Shown: positions 7,323-15,047 of the stretch, one piece after another
Position numbering within the stretch: the first letter of the stretch is position 1
How the letters are laid out: each line of letters starts with the position of its first letter
Assembly: GCA_016713235.1 (NCBI GenBank)
Contig: JADJPN010000002.1
Location: 434,001-498,000, forward strand
DNA from: Hyphomicrobiales bacterium
GTDB taxonomy: Bacteria > Pseudomonadota > Alphaproteobacteria > Rhizobiales > Xanthobacteraceae
Length of the DNA stretch: 64,000 bases
Direction: 5' to 3'
Translations under genes and position numbers: made by a program
Notes under the pieces: generated by a model
Told to the model about the DNA's origin: nothing
The model's database searches: none
The model's input: the letters and a program-made list of their open reading frames with translations, nothing else

Positions 7323-9679
7323 TTATATCTTCGCAAGCCTCAGCCTGAGTGCATTTCCGATCACGCTGACCGAAGAGAGCGCCATCGCGGCGGCGCCGAC
7401 GATGGGCGAAAGCAGAATTCCGAACACCGGATACAGCACGCCCGCCGCGATCGGCACGCCGCCCGCATTATAGAGAAACGCGAAGAACAGATTCTGCCGG
7501 ATGTTCTTCATCGTCGCCACCGACAAAGTCCGCGCACGGACGATGCCCATGAGGTCGCCCTTGAGCAGCGTGATGCCCGCGCTTTCCATCGCGACATCGG
7601 TGCCGGTGCCCATCGCGATGCCGACATCCGCTCGCGGCGAGCGCCGGCGCATCGTTCACGCCATCGCCGGCCATCGCAACGATGCGGCCTTCGGCGCGCA
7701 GCTTTTCGACGACCTTCGCCTTCTGATCGGGCAGCACATCGGCTTCCACTTCATCGATGCCGAGTTCGCTTGCGACCGCGCGCGCGGTGATGGCGTTGTC
7801 GCCCGTGAGCATAACGAGACGGATTTTGTCTTTCTTCAATGCGTCGAGGGCGGCGCGCGTGGTCGTCTTCACCGGATCCTTGATCGCAAGCACGCCGGCT
7901 GCTTTCGCATCGACGCCGACATAGATGGCGGTCGCACCGTTCTGGCGAAGACGATCCGCTTCCTGGCTAAACTCGCTCGTATTGATGCCGCGTTCTTTCA
8001 GAAGGCGCTGTTGCCGAGCGTGATGGCTTTCCTTCGACCCAGCCGATCGCGCCTTTGCCGGTAGGCGGGTCGAAATCGCCGACTTCCGCGAGCGGCAGAT
8101 TCCGCGCGTTCGCTTCGTTCACGATGGCATGGGCAAGCGGGTGCTCGCTCGCGCGCTCGACACTTGCGGCGAGACGGAGTAACTCGTTTTCGTTGAACGC
8201 GTTCGATACGATTTTCGTGAGCTTCGGCTTGCCTTCGGTGAGCGTGCCGGTTTTGTCGATCACGAGCGTATCGACGCGCTCGAGGCGTTCCAGCGCCGCG
8301 GCGTTCTTTACGAGTACGCCCATCTGCGCGCCGCGGCCGACGCCGACCATGATCGACATCGGGGTCGCCAACCCGAGTGCGCAAGGGCAGGCGATGATCA
8401 GCACGGTGACGGCAGCGACGAGGCCATAACCATAGCGCGGCTCGGGTCCGAAGATCACCCAGGCAACGAAGGCGAGCACCGCCGCAAGAATCACGAGCGG
8501 CACGAACCACGCCGAAACGCGGTCGGCGAGGCGTTGAATGGGGGCTGCCGAGCGCTGCGCCTGCGCCACCATCTGCACGATCTGCGAGAGCATGGTGTCG
8601 CGGCCGACTTTCTCGGCGCGCATCATGAGACCGCCGCTCTGATTCACGGTACCGGCGATCAGCTTGGCGCCTTTCGCTTTGGTGACGGGCATCGACTCGC
8701 CGGTGACCATCGACTCGTCGATCGTGCAGTGGCCTTCGAGCACGACGCCATCGACCGGAATCTTTTCGCCGGGGCGGACGCGGAGCTTGTCGCCGACAAC
8801 GATCGCATCGACTGCGATGTCTTCTTCGGTGCCGTCATCGTTCAGCTTGCGCGCCTGCTTGGGTGCCAGTCCAAGGAGCGCCTTGATCGCGCCTGAAGTC
8901 TGTTCGCGCGCGCGCAACTCCAACACCTGACCGAGCAGCACGAGCGCGGTGATGACCGCCGCCGCTTCGAAATAGAGTGCGACGTTGCCGTGGTGGTCGC
9001 GGAAGGCGGCCGGGAAGATTGACGGGACGAACAGCGCGACCACGCTGTACAGCCACGCGACGCCGGTGCCCATCGCGATCAGCGTGAACATGTTCAGATT
9101 GCGTGAGACGAGGCTCGCCCAGCCGCGCTGGAAGAACGGCCAGCCGGCCCAGAGCACGATCGGGGTCGCAAGCAGGAATTGCAGCGGGCCGTTGTATTTC
9201 GCATCGACGAAATTGATGCCGGTCAGATGCGGGACCATTTCGAGAAACAGAATGGGGATGGTGAGCGCGACGGCGATCCAGAAGCGCCGTGTCATGTCCA
9301 GGAGTTCGGGGTTCGGTCCGCTGTCGAGCGAGACGAGTTCGGGCTCGAGTGCCATGCCGCAAATCGGGCAGGCGCCGGGGCCGACCTGCCTGATCTCGGG
9401 ATGCATCGGGCAGGTATAGATCGTGCCTTCGGGCACATCTTCCTTCCGCGGCTGATCGGACAGATATTTCTCGGGGTTCGCGATGAACTTCTCGCGGCAA
9501 CCTGCGCTGCAGAAATAATAGGTGTGGCCGCGATACTCGTGGCGGTGCTTCGCCGTGTGCGGATCGACCGTCATCCCGCAGACCGGATCCTTTACCCCTT
9601 GCGTCTTCGGCGCTTCGTGCGCGGAGCAGCAGCCTTTCGGGGACGCATGATCGTGGTGCGAATAGTGATGATCGGTCAT
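7323..9679 (-). pseudogene. copA: Copper-translocating P1B-type ATPase, three frame breaks
   Basis: About 785 residues after correction. Order: His/Cys-rich start (MTDHHYSHHDH), YHS domain (DPVCGMTVDP, FCSAGCREKF), heavy-metal-binding domain (TCPMHPEIRQ, CPICGMALEP), then the P-type ATPase core with TGES, the CPC metal site in IACPCALGLATP, DKTGTLTEGKPK, the HP of SEHPLAHA, GDGVNDAPALAA and C-terminal membrane helices. The frame breaks three times: one base missing near 8024 (before AITLGNSAF), one missing near 8000 (before KERGINTSEF), one extra near 7640 (after APALAA). All residues on both sides are family-like. It diverges from csoR across a shared operator, so it is the copper-efflux target of that repressor. 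Confidence 0.9.
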
Positions 9680-9695
9680 TTTCCGGCCCTTGCGG

Positions 9696-9718
9696 TATAT
9701 ACCCTAGGGGGGTATATA
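9696..9718. promoter_or_regulatory. CsoR-type operator between copA and csoR
   Basis: TATATACCC, TAGGG spacer, GGGTATATA: an inverted repeat with an interior G/C tract flanked by A/T, the layout of CsoR/RcnR-family operators. It lies 16 bp from the copA ATG and 6 bp from the csoR ATG, so one tetramer could silence both divergent genes. Confidence 0.72.
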
Positions 9719-9724
9719 GACCCC

Positions 9725-10003
9725 ATGCAAAAGGAAGCCAAGGCCGAAACGCTCAAACGCCTCAACAGAATTGCAGGGCAGGTGCGCGGCCTTGCGGGGA
9801 TGGTCGAGGACGACCGTTACTGCATCGACGTCCTGACGCAGCTCTCGGCGGTGCGCGCAGCGCTGCGCAAGGTCGAGGATGAAATCCTGCGCGATCACGT
9901 CGGCCATTGCGTCGAAGGCGCGATCAAGAGCGGCAACAAGGTCGAACAGCGCAAGAAGGTCGCGGAATTGATGGACGGCGTGTTCGCGCGGGCGGAGCGC
10001 TGA
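9725..10003 (+). CDS. csoR: CsoR/RcnR/FrmR-family copper-sensing repressor
   Basis: A 92-residue all-helical repressor (older DUF156). It carries the Cu(I) site pattern Cys-x-His-x(3)-Cys: Cys in DRYCIDVLTQ on helix 2 (about residue 36) and His/Cys in DHVGHCVEGAI (about 61 and 65), plus LNRIAGQVRGL, the family's DNA-contact helix. The operator-like palindrome at 9696-9718 and the divergent copA support a copper role. When Cu(I) binds, such proteins leave the DNA and the efflux pump is expressed. Confidence 0.9.
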   Translation: MQKEAKAETLKRLNRIAGQVRGLAGMVEDDRYCIDVLTQLSAVRAALRKVEDEILRDHVGHCVEGAIKSGNKVEQRKKVAELMDGVFARAER

Positions 10004-10018
10004 ACCCGCGCGATACCG

Positions 10019-10231
10019 TTACGCCTTGCGCTGGCAGGTCGAAATGCCGAGCAGCCTATAGACTGGACACCAGCCGGACGCGGCAGTCAGGATCGGCACG
10101 ACACCGATCCAGCCGGCCCAGTTCCATCCCGTTCCAGGAAGAATGTAGCCGAGGCGAAACCGAGCAGCACGGGAGGCCCAAGAGGCGATGCGGAGCCGCG
10201 ATCGATAGGTCCGACGTTGACTTTCGTGACA
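10019..10231 (-). pseudogene. DUF2892 (YgaP-like) inner-membrane protein, multiply frameshifted
   Basis: A small membrane protein of the DUF2892 family in pieces. One frame encodes TKVNVGPIDRG near the N-terminus, another LRIA then a hydrophobic stretch split between frames (LLGFASATFF), and the last frame gives GTGWNWAGWIGVVP, SGWCPVYRLLGISTC, the diagnostic C-terminal signature with two Cys. At least two indels are needed to join them. No start codon is clear; a GTC stands where ATG would be expected. It directly follows csoR convergently. Confidence 0.6.
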
Positions 10232-10300
10232 GTTCCCCAAGGTTGAAGTCGTGCATATTTCGGAGCTTCCGGGAAAATGAATTGATTTGCGTCAAACGGT

Positions 10301-11321
10301 CTAGCCGTAGCGCTGGCGCGCGAATGCAGCGCCCTTCGAAAGGGCGGCGAGCTTCGCGAACGCGATCTCGCGCTTCATCGGCGCCATGCCGCAGTTGGTT
10401 CCGGGAAGATGCGATCCTTCGCGCATAGCGCATGGCGTGCTCGATCACGGCGCAGACTTCTTCCGGCGTCTCGATCTGGTCGGAGGCGACATCGATCGCG
10501 CCAATCAGGATGTCTTTGCCTTCGAGCAGTCCGATCAGTTCGATCGGGACCTTGGAGTTGCGCGCTTCGAGCGAAACCTGCTGGATTTTGCTTTTCGCGA
10601 GCGCCGGGAAAATATCCTGATACTGGCGCCACTCGTCGCCGAGCGTCTCTTTCCAGGCGACGTTGGCTTCGATGCCGTAGCCATAGCAAATGTGAACGGC
10701 GGTGGTGCAGTCGAGCCCTTCGGCGGCGACATGCAGTGCGTCGATGCCCCACGGCGTCACTTCGTCCATGTAGACGTTGAAGGCGGGTTCGTCGAACTGG
10801 ATCACGTCGACGCCGTCGGCCTCCAGCGCGCGTGCTTCCTGATTGAGGAGCTTGGCGAAGGCCATCGCCATCTTCACGCGGTCGCCGTAATGGCGGTCGG
10901 CGATGGTGTCGATGATGGTCATCGGCCCAGGCATGGTGAACTTCAGCTTGCGCTTGGTATGGGCGCGCGCGATCCGCGCCTCGTATTCGTGCACGCGGCC
11001 CTTGAGTTTCCAATTCGCCGACGACCTGCGGCACCATCGCTTTATAGCGGTCGTTGCGGATGCCCATCTCGACTTTATTCGCGAAATCGATGCCTTCGAT
11101 CTTTTCAGAAAGCCGTGCACGAAATGCTGCCGCGATTGCTCGCCTTCGGTGACGATGTCGATGCCGGCGTCTTCCTGTTCTTTCAGCGCGAGCACGGTGG
11201 CGTCGCGCTTGGCATCCAGGAGCGCGGCGCCGGATTGTTTCCATGGCGCCCAGAGTTTGTTCGGCTCGGCCAGCCACGCAGGCTTCGGCAGGCTTCCCGC
11301 AATCGTCGTCTCGAAAAGCAT
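10301..11321 (-). pseudogene. Cobalamin-independent methionine synthase (MetE C-terminal domain) family protein, multiply frameshifted
   Basis: A single-domain MetE-like methyltransferase of about 340 residues when repaired. It begins MLFETTIAGSLPKPAWLAEP and continues DIVTEGEQSRQHFVHGF; the frame then moves for about 35 codons (IEGIDFANKVEMGIRND, YKAMVPQVVGEL) near 11110-11010, returns to read KLKFTMPGPMTI, DVIQFDEPAFNVYMDE and HICYGYG (zinc ligand region), and breaks again near 10435 and 10400 before IFPGTNCGMAPMKRE with the last zinc Cys. The corrected end is the TAG at 10303-10301. Short MetE forms need a methyl donor other than polyglutamyl folate or a partner protein. At least four indels in 1 kb suggest poor consensus. 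Confidence 0.82.
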
Positions 11322-11362
11322 TTGGTGTTTCCTTGGGGAGCGGCGCGCGGCTTATGTGCCGC

Positions 11363-12280
11363 TTATCGCTCGGGCAGCGGAATGAATTCAGTCTCGTCCG
11401 GGACCTGCTTGAAGCGGCCGGTCTTCCAGTCTTCTTTCGCCTGCTCGATGCGCTCCTTGCTGGAATGGACGAAGTTCCACCAAACGTAGCGCGGGCCTTC
11501 GAGCGCCGCGCCGCCGAGAAACATCATGCGTGTTCTGGTATTCGCGCGCACGGTGATCCAGTCGCCGGGGCGGAAGAGGAGAGGGCGTGGGCATTCGAAC
11601 TAGTCGCCTGCGATATGGACTTCGCCTTCGACGACATAGATCGCGCGTTACTCGTGGTCGGCATCCAGCGGGGCGGTACCCCCCGCATCGAGCACGACCT
11701 CGGCGTAAAACCATTCCGAATGCATGCCGACCGGGGACTTCCTGCCGAGCGTGCTTCCGGCGATTACGCGCGCACGCATGCTCCCGTCTTCGATGATCGG
11801 AAGATCGTCCGCGTGAAAATTCTGGAACGAGGGCGTGACTTCTTCGGCTGCTTTCGGAAGCGCGATCCAGCTCTGGATGCCGAACATCTTCTGGCCCGAC
11901 GCGCGCGCGTCGCCGGGCGTGCGCTCGGAATGTGCAATCCCGCTGCCCGCGGTCATCAGGTTCATCGCGCCCGGCGTGATTTCGAGCGCGTTGCCTTCGC
12001 TGTCGCGATGCATGATGCGGCCGTCGAATAGATAAGTGACGGTGGCGAGCCCGATATGCGGGTGCGGCCGCACATCCATGCCTTGCCCGGCAATGAACTG
12101 CACCGGCCCCATCTGGTCGAAGAAGATGAAGGGGCCGACCATCTGGCGCTTGCCGTGGGGCAGCGCGCGGCGCACTTCGAAGCCGCCGAGATCGCGTACG
12201 CGGGGCACGATGACGAGATCAAGCGCGTCGCAGGAGCGCTTGTCGCCGAGGATGGGGTCTTCCGAGGGGGTCCAACTCAT
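11363..12280 (-). pseudogene. Pirin family protein with two in-frame stop codons
   Basis: Bicupin pirin, 305 codons, colinear with the family throughout (RRALPHGKRQMVGPFIFFDQMGP, DVRPHPHIGLATVTYLFDG with metal-site His, HSERTPGD, WFYAEVVLDAGG, then PGDWITVRANTRTRMMFLGG and YVWWNFVHSSKERI). The same frame is kept from start to end, but TAA at 11650-11648 (after LDADHE) and TAG at 11602-11600 (after HIAGD) interrupt it. At the first, GAA (Glu) to TAA is a single change. Pirins are cytosolic, some with quercetinase activity. Either a genuine double-nonsense pseudogene or base errors. Confidence 0.88.
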
Positions 12281-12324
12281 GCGCCGATATTAAGCAATTT
12301 TTCCGAATATGCACGCTGCGTTCT

Positions 12325-12371
12325 TGTCCACTTTGGTTGCAAGTGGACAGGGGCGGATTATGGTCCGCCCC
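12325..12371. other. Two abutting hairpins upstream of tRNA-Leu
   Basis: TGTCCACTT-tggttgc-AAGTGGACA (12325-12349) is followed without a gap by GGGGCGGA-ttatgg-TCCGCCCC (12350-12371); the tRNA begins 5 bp later. Neither has a T-run. They may be a dispersed palindrome or a transcription/processing signal. Confidence 0.45.
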
Positions 12372-12376
12372 GCGTT

Positions 12377-12464
12377 GCCGGCGTGGCGAAATGGTAGACG
12401 CAAGGGACTTAAAATCCCTCGGAGGGAAACCTCTGTCCCGGTTCGAGTCCGGGCGCCGGCACCA
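12377..12464 (+). tRNA. tRNA-Leu (anticodon UAA)
   Basis: Class II tRNA with a long variable arm. Acceptor stem GCCGGCG pairs with CGCCGGC; the anticodon stem AGGGA/TCCCT encloses the loop CTTAAAA with anticodon TAA; the T arm contains GTTCGAGTCC; discriminator A and an encoded CCA end the gene. It reads UUA (and UUG) leucine codons. Confidence 0.95.
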
Positions 12465-12772
12465 GCGGACTTGCGCTAATATGAAGACTTGTCTGAAGTT
12501 AAAGACTTGTCTGAATTTAAAATGTTCTCGCGTGCGATCTTTAACGCGCGAGACGACGCGTCGCGCGGGCGGCATTTTCCCAACCCGCACTTACGCAAAT
12601 GCAAAAGCGTTTTGCGATTCGCAGCGAATCGTTTCAGCGTGATTCGCATCCGATTCGGCGACATCGATTCTCCGGTTTCGGCTAGCAGGTCTTGCTCGCG
12701 GCTTCAAGAAAACAGATCTGTTTGTGCGCCGTGAGACTCAGATACCTTCCTCGCAATCGAGGAGGCTTCGCC
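12465..12772. other. Intergenic region after tRNA-Leu with tandem direct repeat
   Basis: No gene of convincing quality. An imperfect direct repeat AAGACTTGTCTGAA (at about 12483 and 12501, spaced 18 bp) lies just after the tRNA, followed by overlapping GATTCGC/GCGAATC inverted pieces near 12610-12650. No integrase or tRNA 3'-end duplication is present, so there is no case for an integration site. Confidence 0.4.
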
Positions 12773-13027
12773 ATGCATTCGGATGATCGGGTCGCGGTAA
12801 CCGCGCTGATGGAAGCCAAGACTTTTGAACTGCGCGATACAGCGGCGAAAGCACGGGCCGAAGCGCTGGCCGCCGGCAGGCAACGCGAGGCTGTTTCATG
12901 GGCCGCGCGCTTGCAGAGCATGGATCAAAGAATCGAAAAGTTCGGCTTGCAGCGCCGTAATGTGCCGAAGGAAGTACTCGATCGCGCGCGTGACGTGATT
13001 TACCGTTCGGCGTCGCAAGGCGCCTGA
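12773..13027 (+). CDS. Hypothetical protein, 84 aa
   Basis: I do not recognise this family. An 84-residue charged, helix-prone protein (MHSDDRVAVTALMEAKTFEL...) rich in Ala, Arg and Glu, no signal peptide or membrane segment. A strong ribosome-binding site GAGGAGG lies 8 nt upstream of the ATG, which supports real translation. It stands alone after tRNA-Leu and ends about 30 bp before the convergent end of the next gene. Confidence 0.6.
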   Translation: MHSDDRVAVTALMEAKTFELRDTAAKARAEALAAGRQREAVSWAARLQSMDQRIEKFGLQRRNVPKEVLDRARDVIYRSASQGA

Positions 13028-13057
13028 CGAAGCTCGGAAACGACTCTCGGAGGACGC

Positions 13058-13513
13058 CTATCCGCCCTTACACGCCGCACGCACGGTTTTGAGTGCATTG
13101 CTGATCGCAGCGCCGTCGATGGAAGTGGCGGGGACATCCGGCGTATCGACCGGCGTGAGCGACAGCGGACCTTTCGCGGTCTCGATCAGTTTCGTCAGGG
13201 CTTCGAACGCCTCCGGCACGGCGGGCGAGACGAAACCGTTCAAGCCGCTGCGCAGGCCCTGCATCGGTACCAGCACTTCCTTGCCGGCATTGGTCACGCG
13301 CATGCGGCCGCTGATGCCCTGCTTGCCGGTGAGAATTGAAAGAAAGATCTGCTTGATGCCTTTCGTGCCGTCGTCGCAAATGAACGCGATCGCGGTGCTA
13401 CGATTTTCCTGCGCCGTACAGATATAGAATCTTCCGCTCGGCCGCATCGACCAGTCGCAAGCGACCGGCGCTTGAACCAGGTTAAGGGCAAGAAGAACGG
13501 CCGGGGCAATCAT
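13058..13513 (-). CDS. Hypothetical exported protein, 151 aa
   Basis: Unrecognised. The protein opens with a short hydrophobic stretch (MIAPAVLLALNLVQAPVA) that looks like a signal peptide, followed by a CDWSMRPSG motif and four Cys in total (CDW, ICTAQ, ICDDG, AACKGG), suggesting a disulfide-bonded periplasmic protein. It is flanked by a 306-bp empty spacer upstream and converges with the 84-residue gene. Confidence 0.6.
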   Translation of the reverse strand: MIAPAVLLALNLVQAPVACDWSMRPSGRFYICTAQENRSTAIAFICDDGTKGIKQIFLSILTGKQGISGRMRVTNAGKEVLVPMQGLRSGLNGFVSPAVPEAFEALTKLIETAKGPLSLTPVDTPDVPATSIDGAAISNALKTVRAACKGG

Positions 13514-13819
13514 CCATCGAAGCTATCGTGCCGGTTCCGGCGCGACAAGCGGCGGTGCGGATGTGAGCCGCGCCGGCGGCGGTGACTTGTCAGGCGGCGC
13601 GACGGAGCCGATTACCGACGCCAGGTTTGCGATGATGATGGTCCAGATAAAGTTACGGCGAAGCCGCAATCAGCGAAGCTAGCGCGATGCAATTTTTCCA
13701 GCCGGATTGACGCTGCGTCACCCTTGCGCCCGATACGGCTTTGGCCGATTACCGCCCGATGCAATTGGTGCGCGGGAGCTGCCGCGCTAAATCTTGCGAA
13801 CGTAATGAGGAGACTTTCG
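13514..13819. other. Intergenic region, 306 bp
   Basis: Separates a minus-strand exported protein from the plus-strand thioesterase. It must hold the promoters of both divergent genes, but I see no strong palindrome, RNA element or small ORF; TGAGGAG at 13805-13811 is the thioesterase ribosome-binding site. Confidence 0.4.
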
Positions 13820-14650
13820 ATGCATCCGTTAGATGCGGCGACCAGGCTTGCGCGATCCGGCGACAAGTTCAAAGGTGCAACCTCGGACGACTACTGGAAT
13901 TTCACCGGACCTTTCGGCGGCGTGACCGCGGCGACGCTGTTGCAGGCGGCGATCCAGCATCCGGCACGCCAAAATCTTCCGCTTGCGATGACGATGAACT
14001 ACTGCGCGCCGGTCGCGAAAGGCGCGTTCGATATTCTCGTCAGCGAGAAGCGCACCAACCGCTCGACGCAGCATTTCTCGGTCGACATGATGCAGGGTGA
14101 GGATGTGGTCGCGACCGCGACACTCGTCTTCGCTTCGCGGCCGGAAGGTTTCGCGCTTACCACGGGAAAAATGCCACCCGTAAAAACACCGGAAGAAATC
14201 GACCCGCCGAAGGCAAAATCTCCGCTCGCCTGGATCGACCGTTTCGACATGCGTTTTGCGAGCGGTTTTCCCGTGATGCGTCCGAAGGAAGACGCGCCGC
14301 TCGGCAGCCCGCGCACCGAGGTCTGGATGCGCGATAATCCGGTCCGCAAGCTGGATTTCGTCTCGCTGATGTCGATGAGCGACGCGTTCTTTGCGCGGCC
14401 CTTCCAGGTGCTGGGCAAGCTGATCACGCTCGGCACGGTTTCCATGACGACCTATTTTCATTGCGACGAGCAGGACCTCGCCGAAGCCGGCGAGGATTAT
14501 GTGCTCGGCGTTGCCGATGCGAATGTCTTCAACAAAGGCTACGACGATCAGACCGCGCAGCTCTGGACGCGCGGCGGCAAACTTCTCGCCACCAGCCAGC
14601 AAATCATATATTTCCGGGACAAAGCATTCGTGCCCGGAGCAAAAAAATGA
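13820..14650 (+). CDS. TesB-like acyl-CoA thioesterase family protein
   Basis: A 276-residue double hot-dog thioesterase of the TesB/thioesterase-like superfamily, predicted to hydrolyse acyl-CoA esters. Visible hot-dog features are WNFTGPFGGVTAATLLQAA near the N-terminus, RTNRSTQHFSVDMMQ and VVATATLVFASRP, and a second domain with SMSDAFFARPF and YVLGVADANVFNKGYDDQ. The ATG at 13820 follows TGAGGAG and matches the family start; an upstream in-frame extension is not used. The last bases overlap the DUF6494 start (ATGA), so the pair is co-translated. Confidence 0.85.
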   Translation: MHPLDAATRLARSGDKFKGATSDDYWNFTGPFGGVTAATLLQAAIQHPARQNLPLAMTMNYCAPVAKGAFDILVSEKRTNRSTQHFSVDMMQGEDVVATATLVFASRPEGFALTTGKMPPVKTPEEIDPPKAKSPLAWIDRFDMRFASGFPVMRPKEDAPLGSPRTEVWMRDNPVRKLDFVSLMSMSDAFFARPFQVLGKLITLGTVSMTTYFHCDEQDLAEAGEDYVLGVADANVFNKGYDDQTAQLWTRGGKLLATSQQIIYFRDKAFVPGAKK

Positions 14651-14853
14651 ACGAAGAAAACTTCAACATCAGCCTTCGCAAGTTTTTGAAAGTCGTCGGC
14701 GTCACTTCGCAGCGCGAAATCGAGCAGGCGGTGCGCGCAGCAATCGAGAGCGGCAAACTCAAGTGCAGCGAAAAGCTGCAAGCCAAAGTTGTGCTCACGA
14801 TCGACGCGGTCGGCCTCAAGCATGAGGTCGAGGAAGAAATTAAGATCGCCTGA
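14647..14853 (+). CDS. DUF6494 family protein
   Basis: A 68-residue protein (MNEENFNISLRKFLKVVGV...) that I recognise as DUF6494, a small conserved protein of Hyphomicrobiales and relatives without assigned function. Two predicted helices and an acidic C-terminus; no membrane segment. Its ATG overlaps the thioesterase stop by four bases (ATGA), pointing to translational coupling. Confidence 0.82.
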   Translation: MNEENFNISLRKFLKVVGVTSQREIEQAVRAAIESGKLKCSEKLQAKVVLTIDAVGLKHEVEEEIKIA

Positions 14854-15047
14854 CGCTCTCGCTTCGCCAGTATTCGAATAAGCCGACATGAAAGCTGTGG
14901 CTTTGCCGGCACACATTTGCGCGATCGGGCTTTTTCCGCGCCATTCTGTGCGATCGGGCTGTTTTACGACGTAAATGGGCCGTGTTCTCTCGCAACGTCC
15001 GGTCGGATCGGTGGAATTCCGTCCAACCGGATTTAGGGGGATAGCCA
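14854..15047. promoter_or_regulatory. Upstream region of the RTX gene with direct repeat
   Basis: Short leader before the RTX-type gene. GCGATCGGGCT occurs twice (about 14929 and 14950, 21 bp apart, two helical turns), each followed by a T-rich stretch, which would suit a cooperative activator on one face of the DNA. The gene's weak ribosome-binding site GGGGG lies about 8 nt before the ATG. Confidence 0.35.

Noticed and set aside
12465..12772. Integration site downstream of tRNA-Leu
   Set aside because: No integrase, no duplicated tRNA 3' end and no shift to mobile-type genes.
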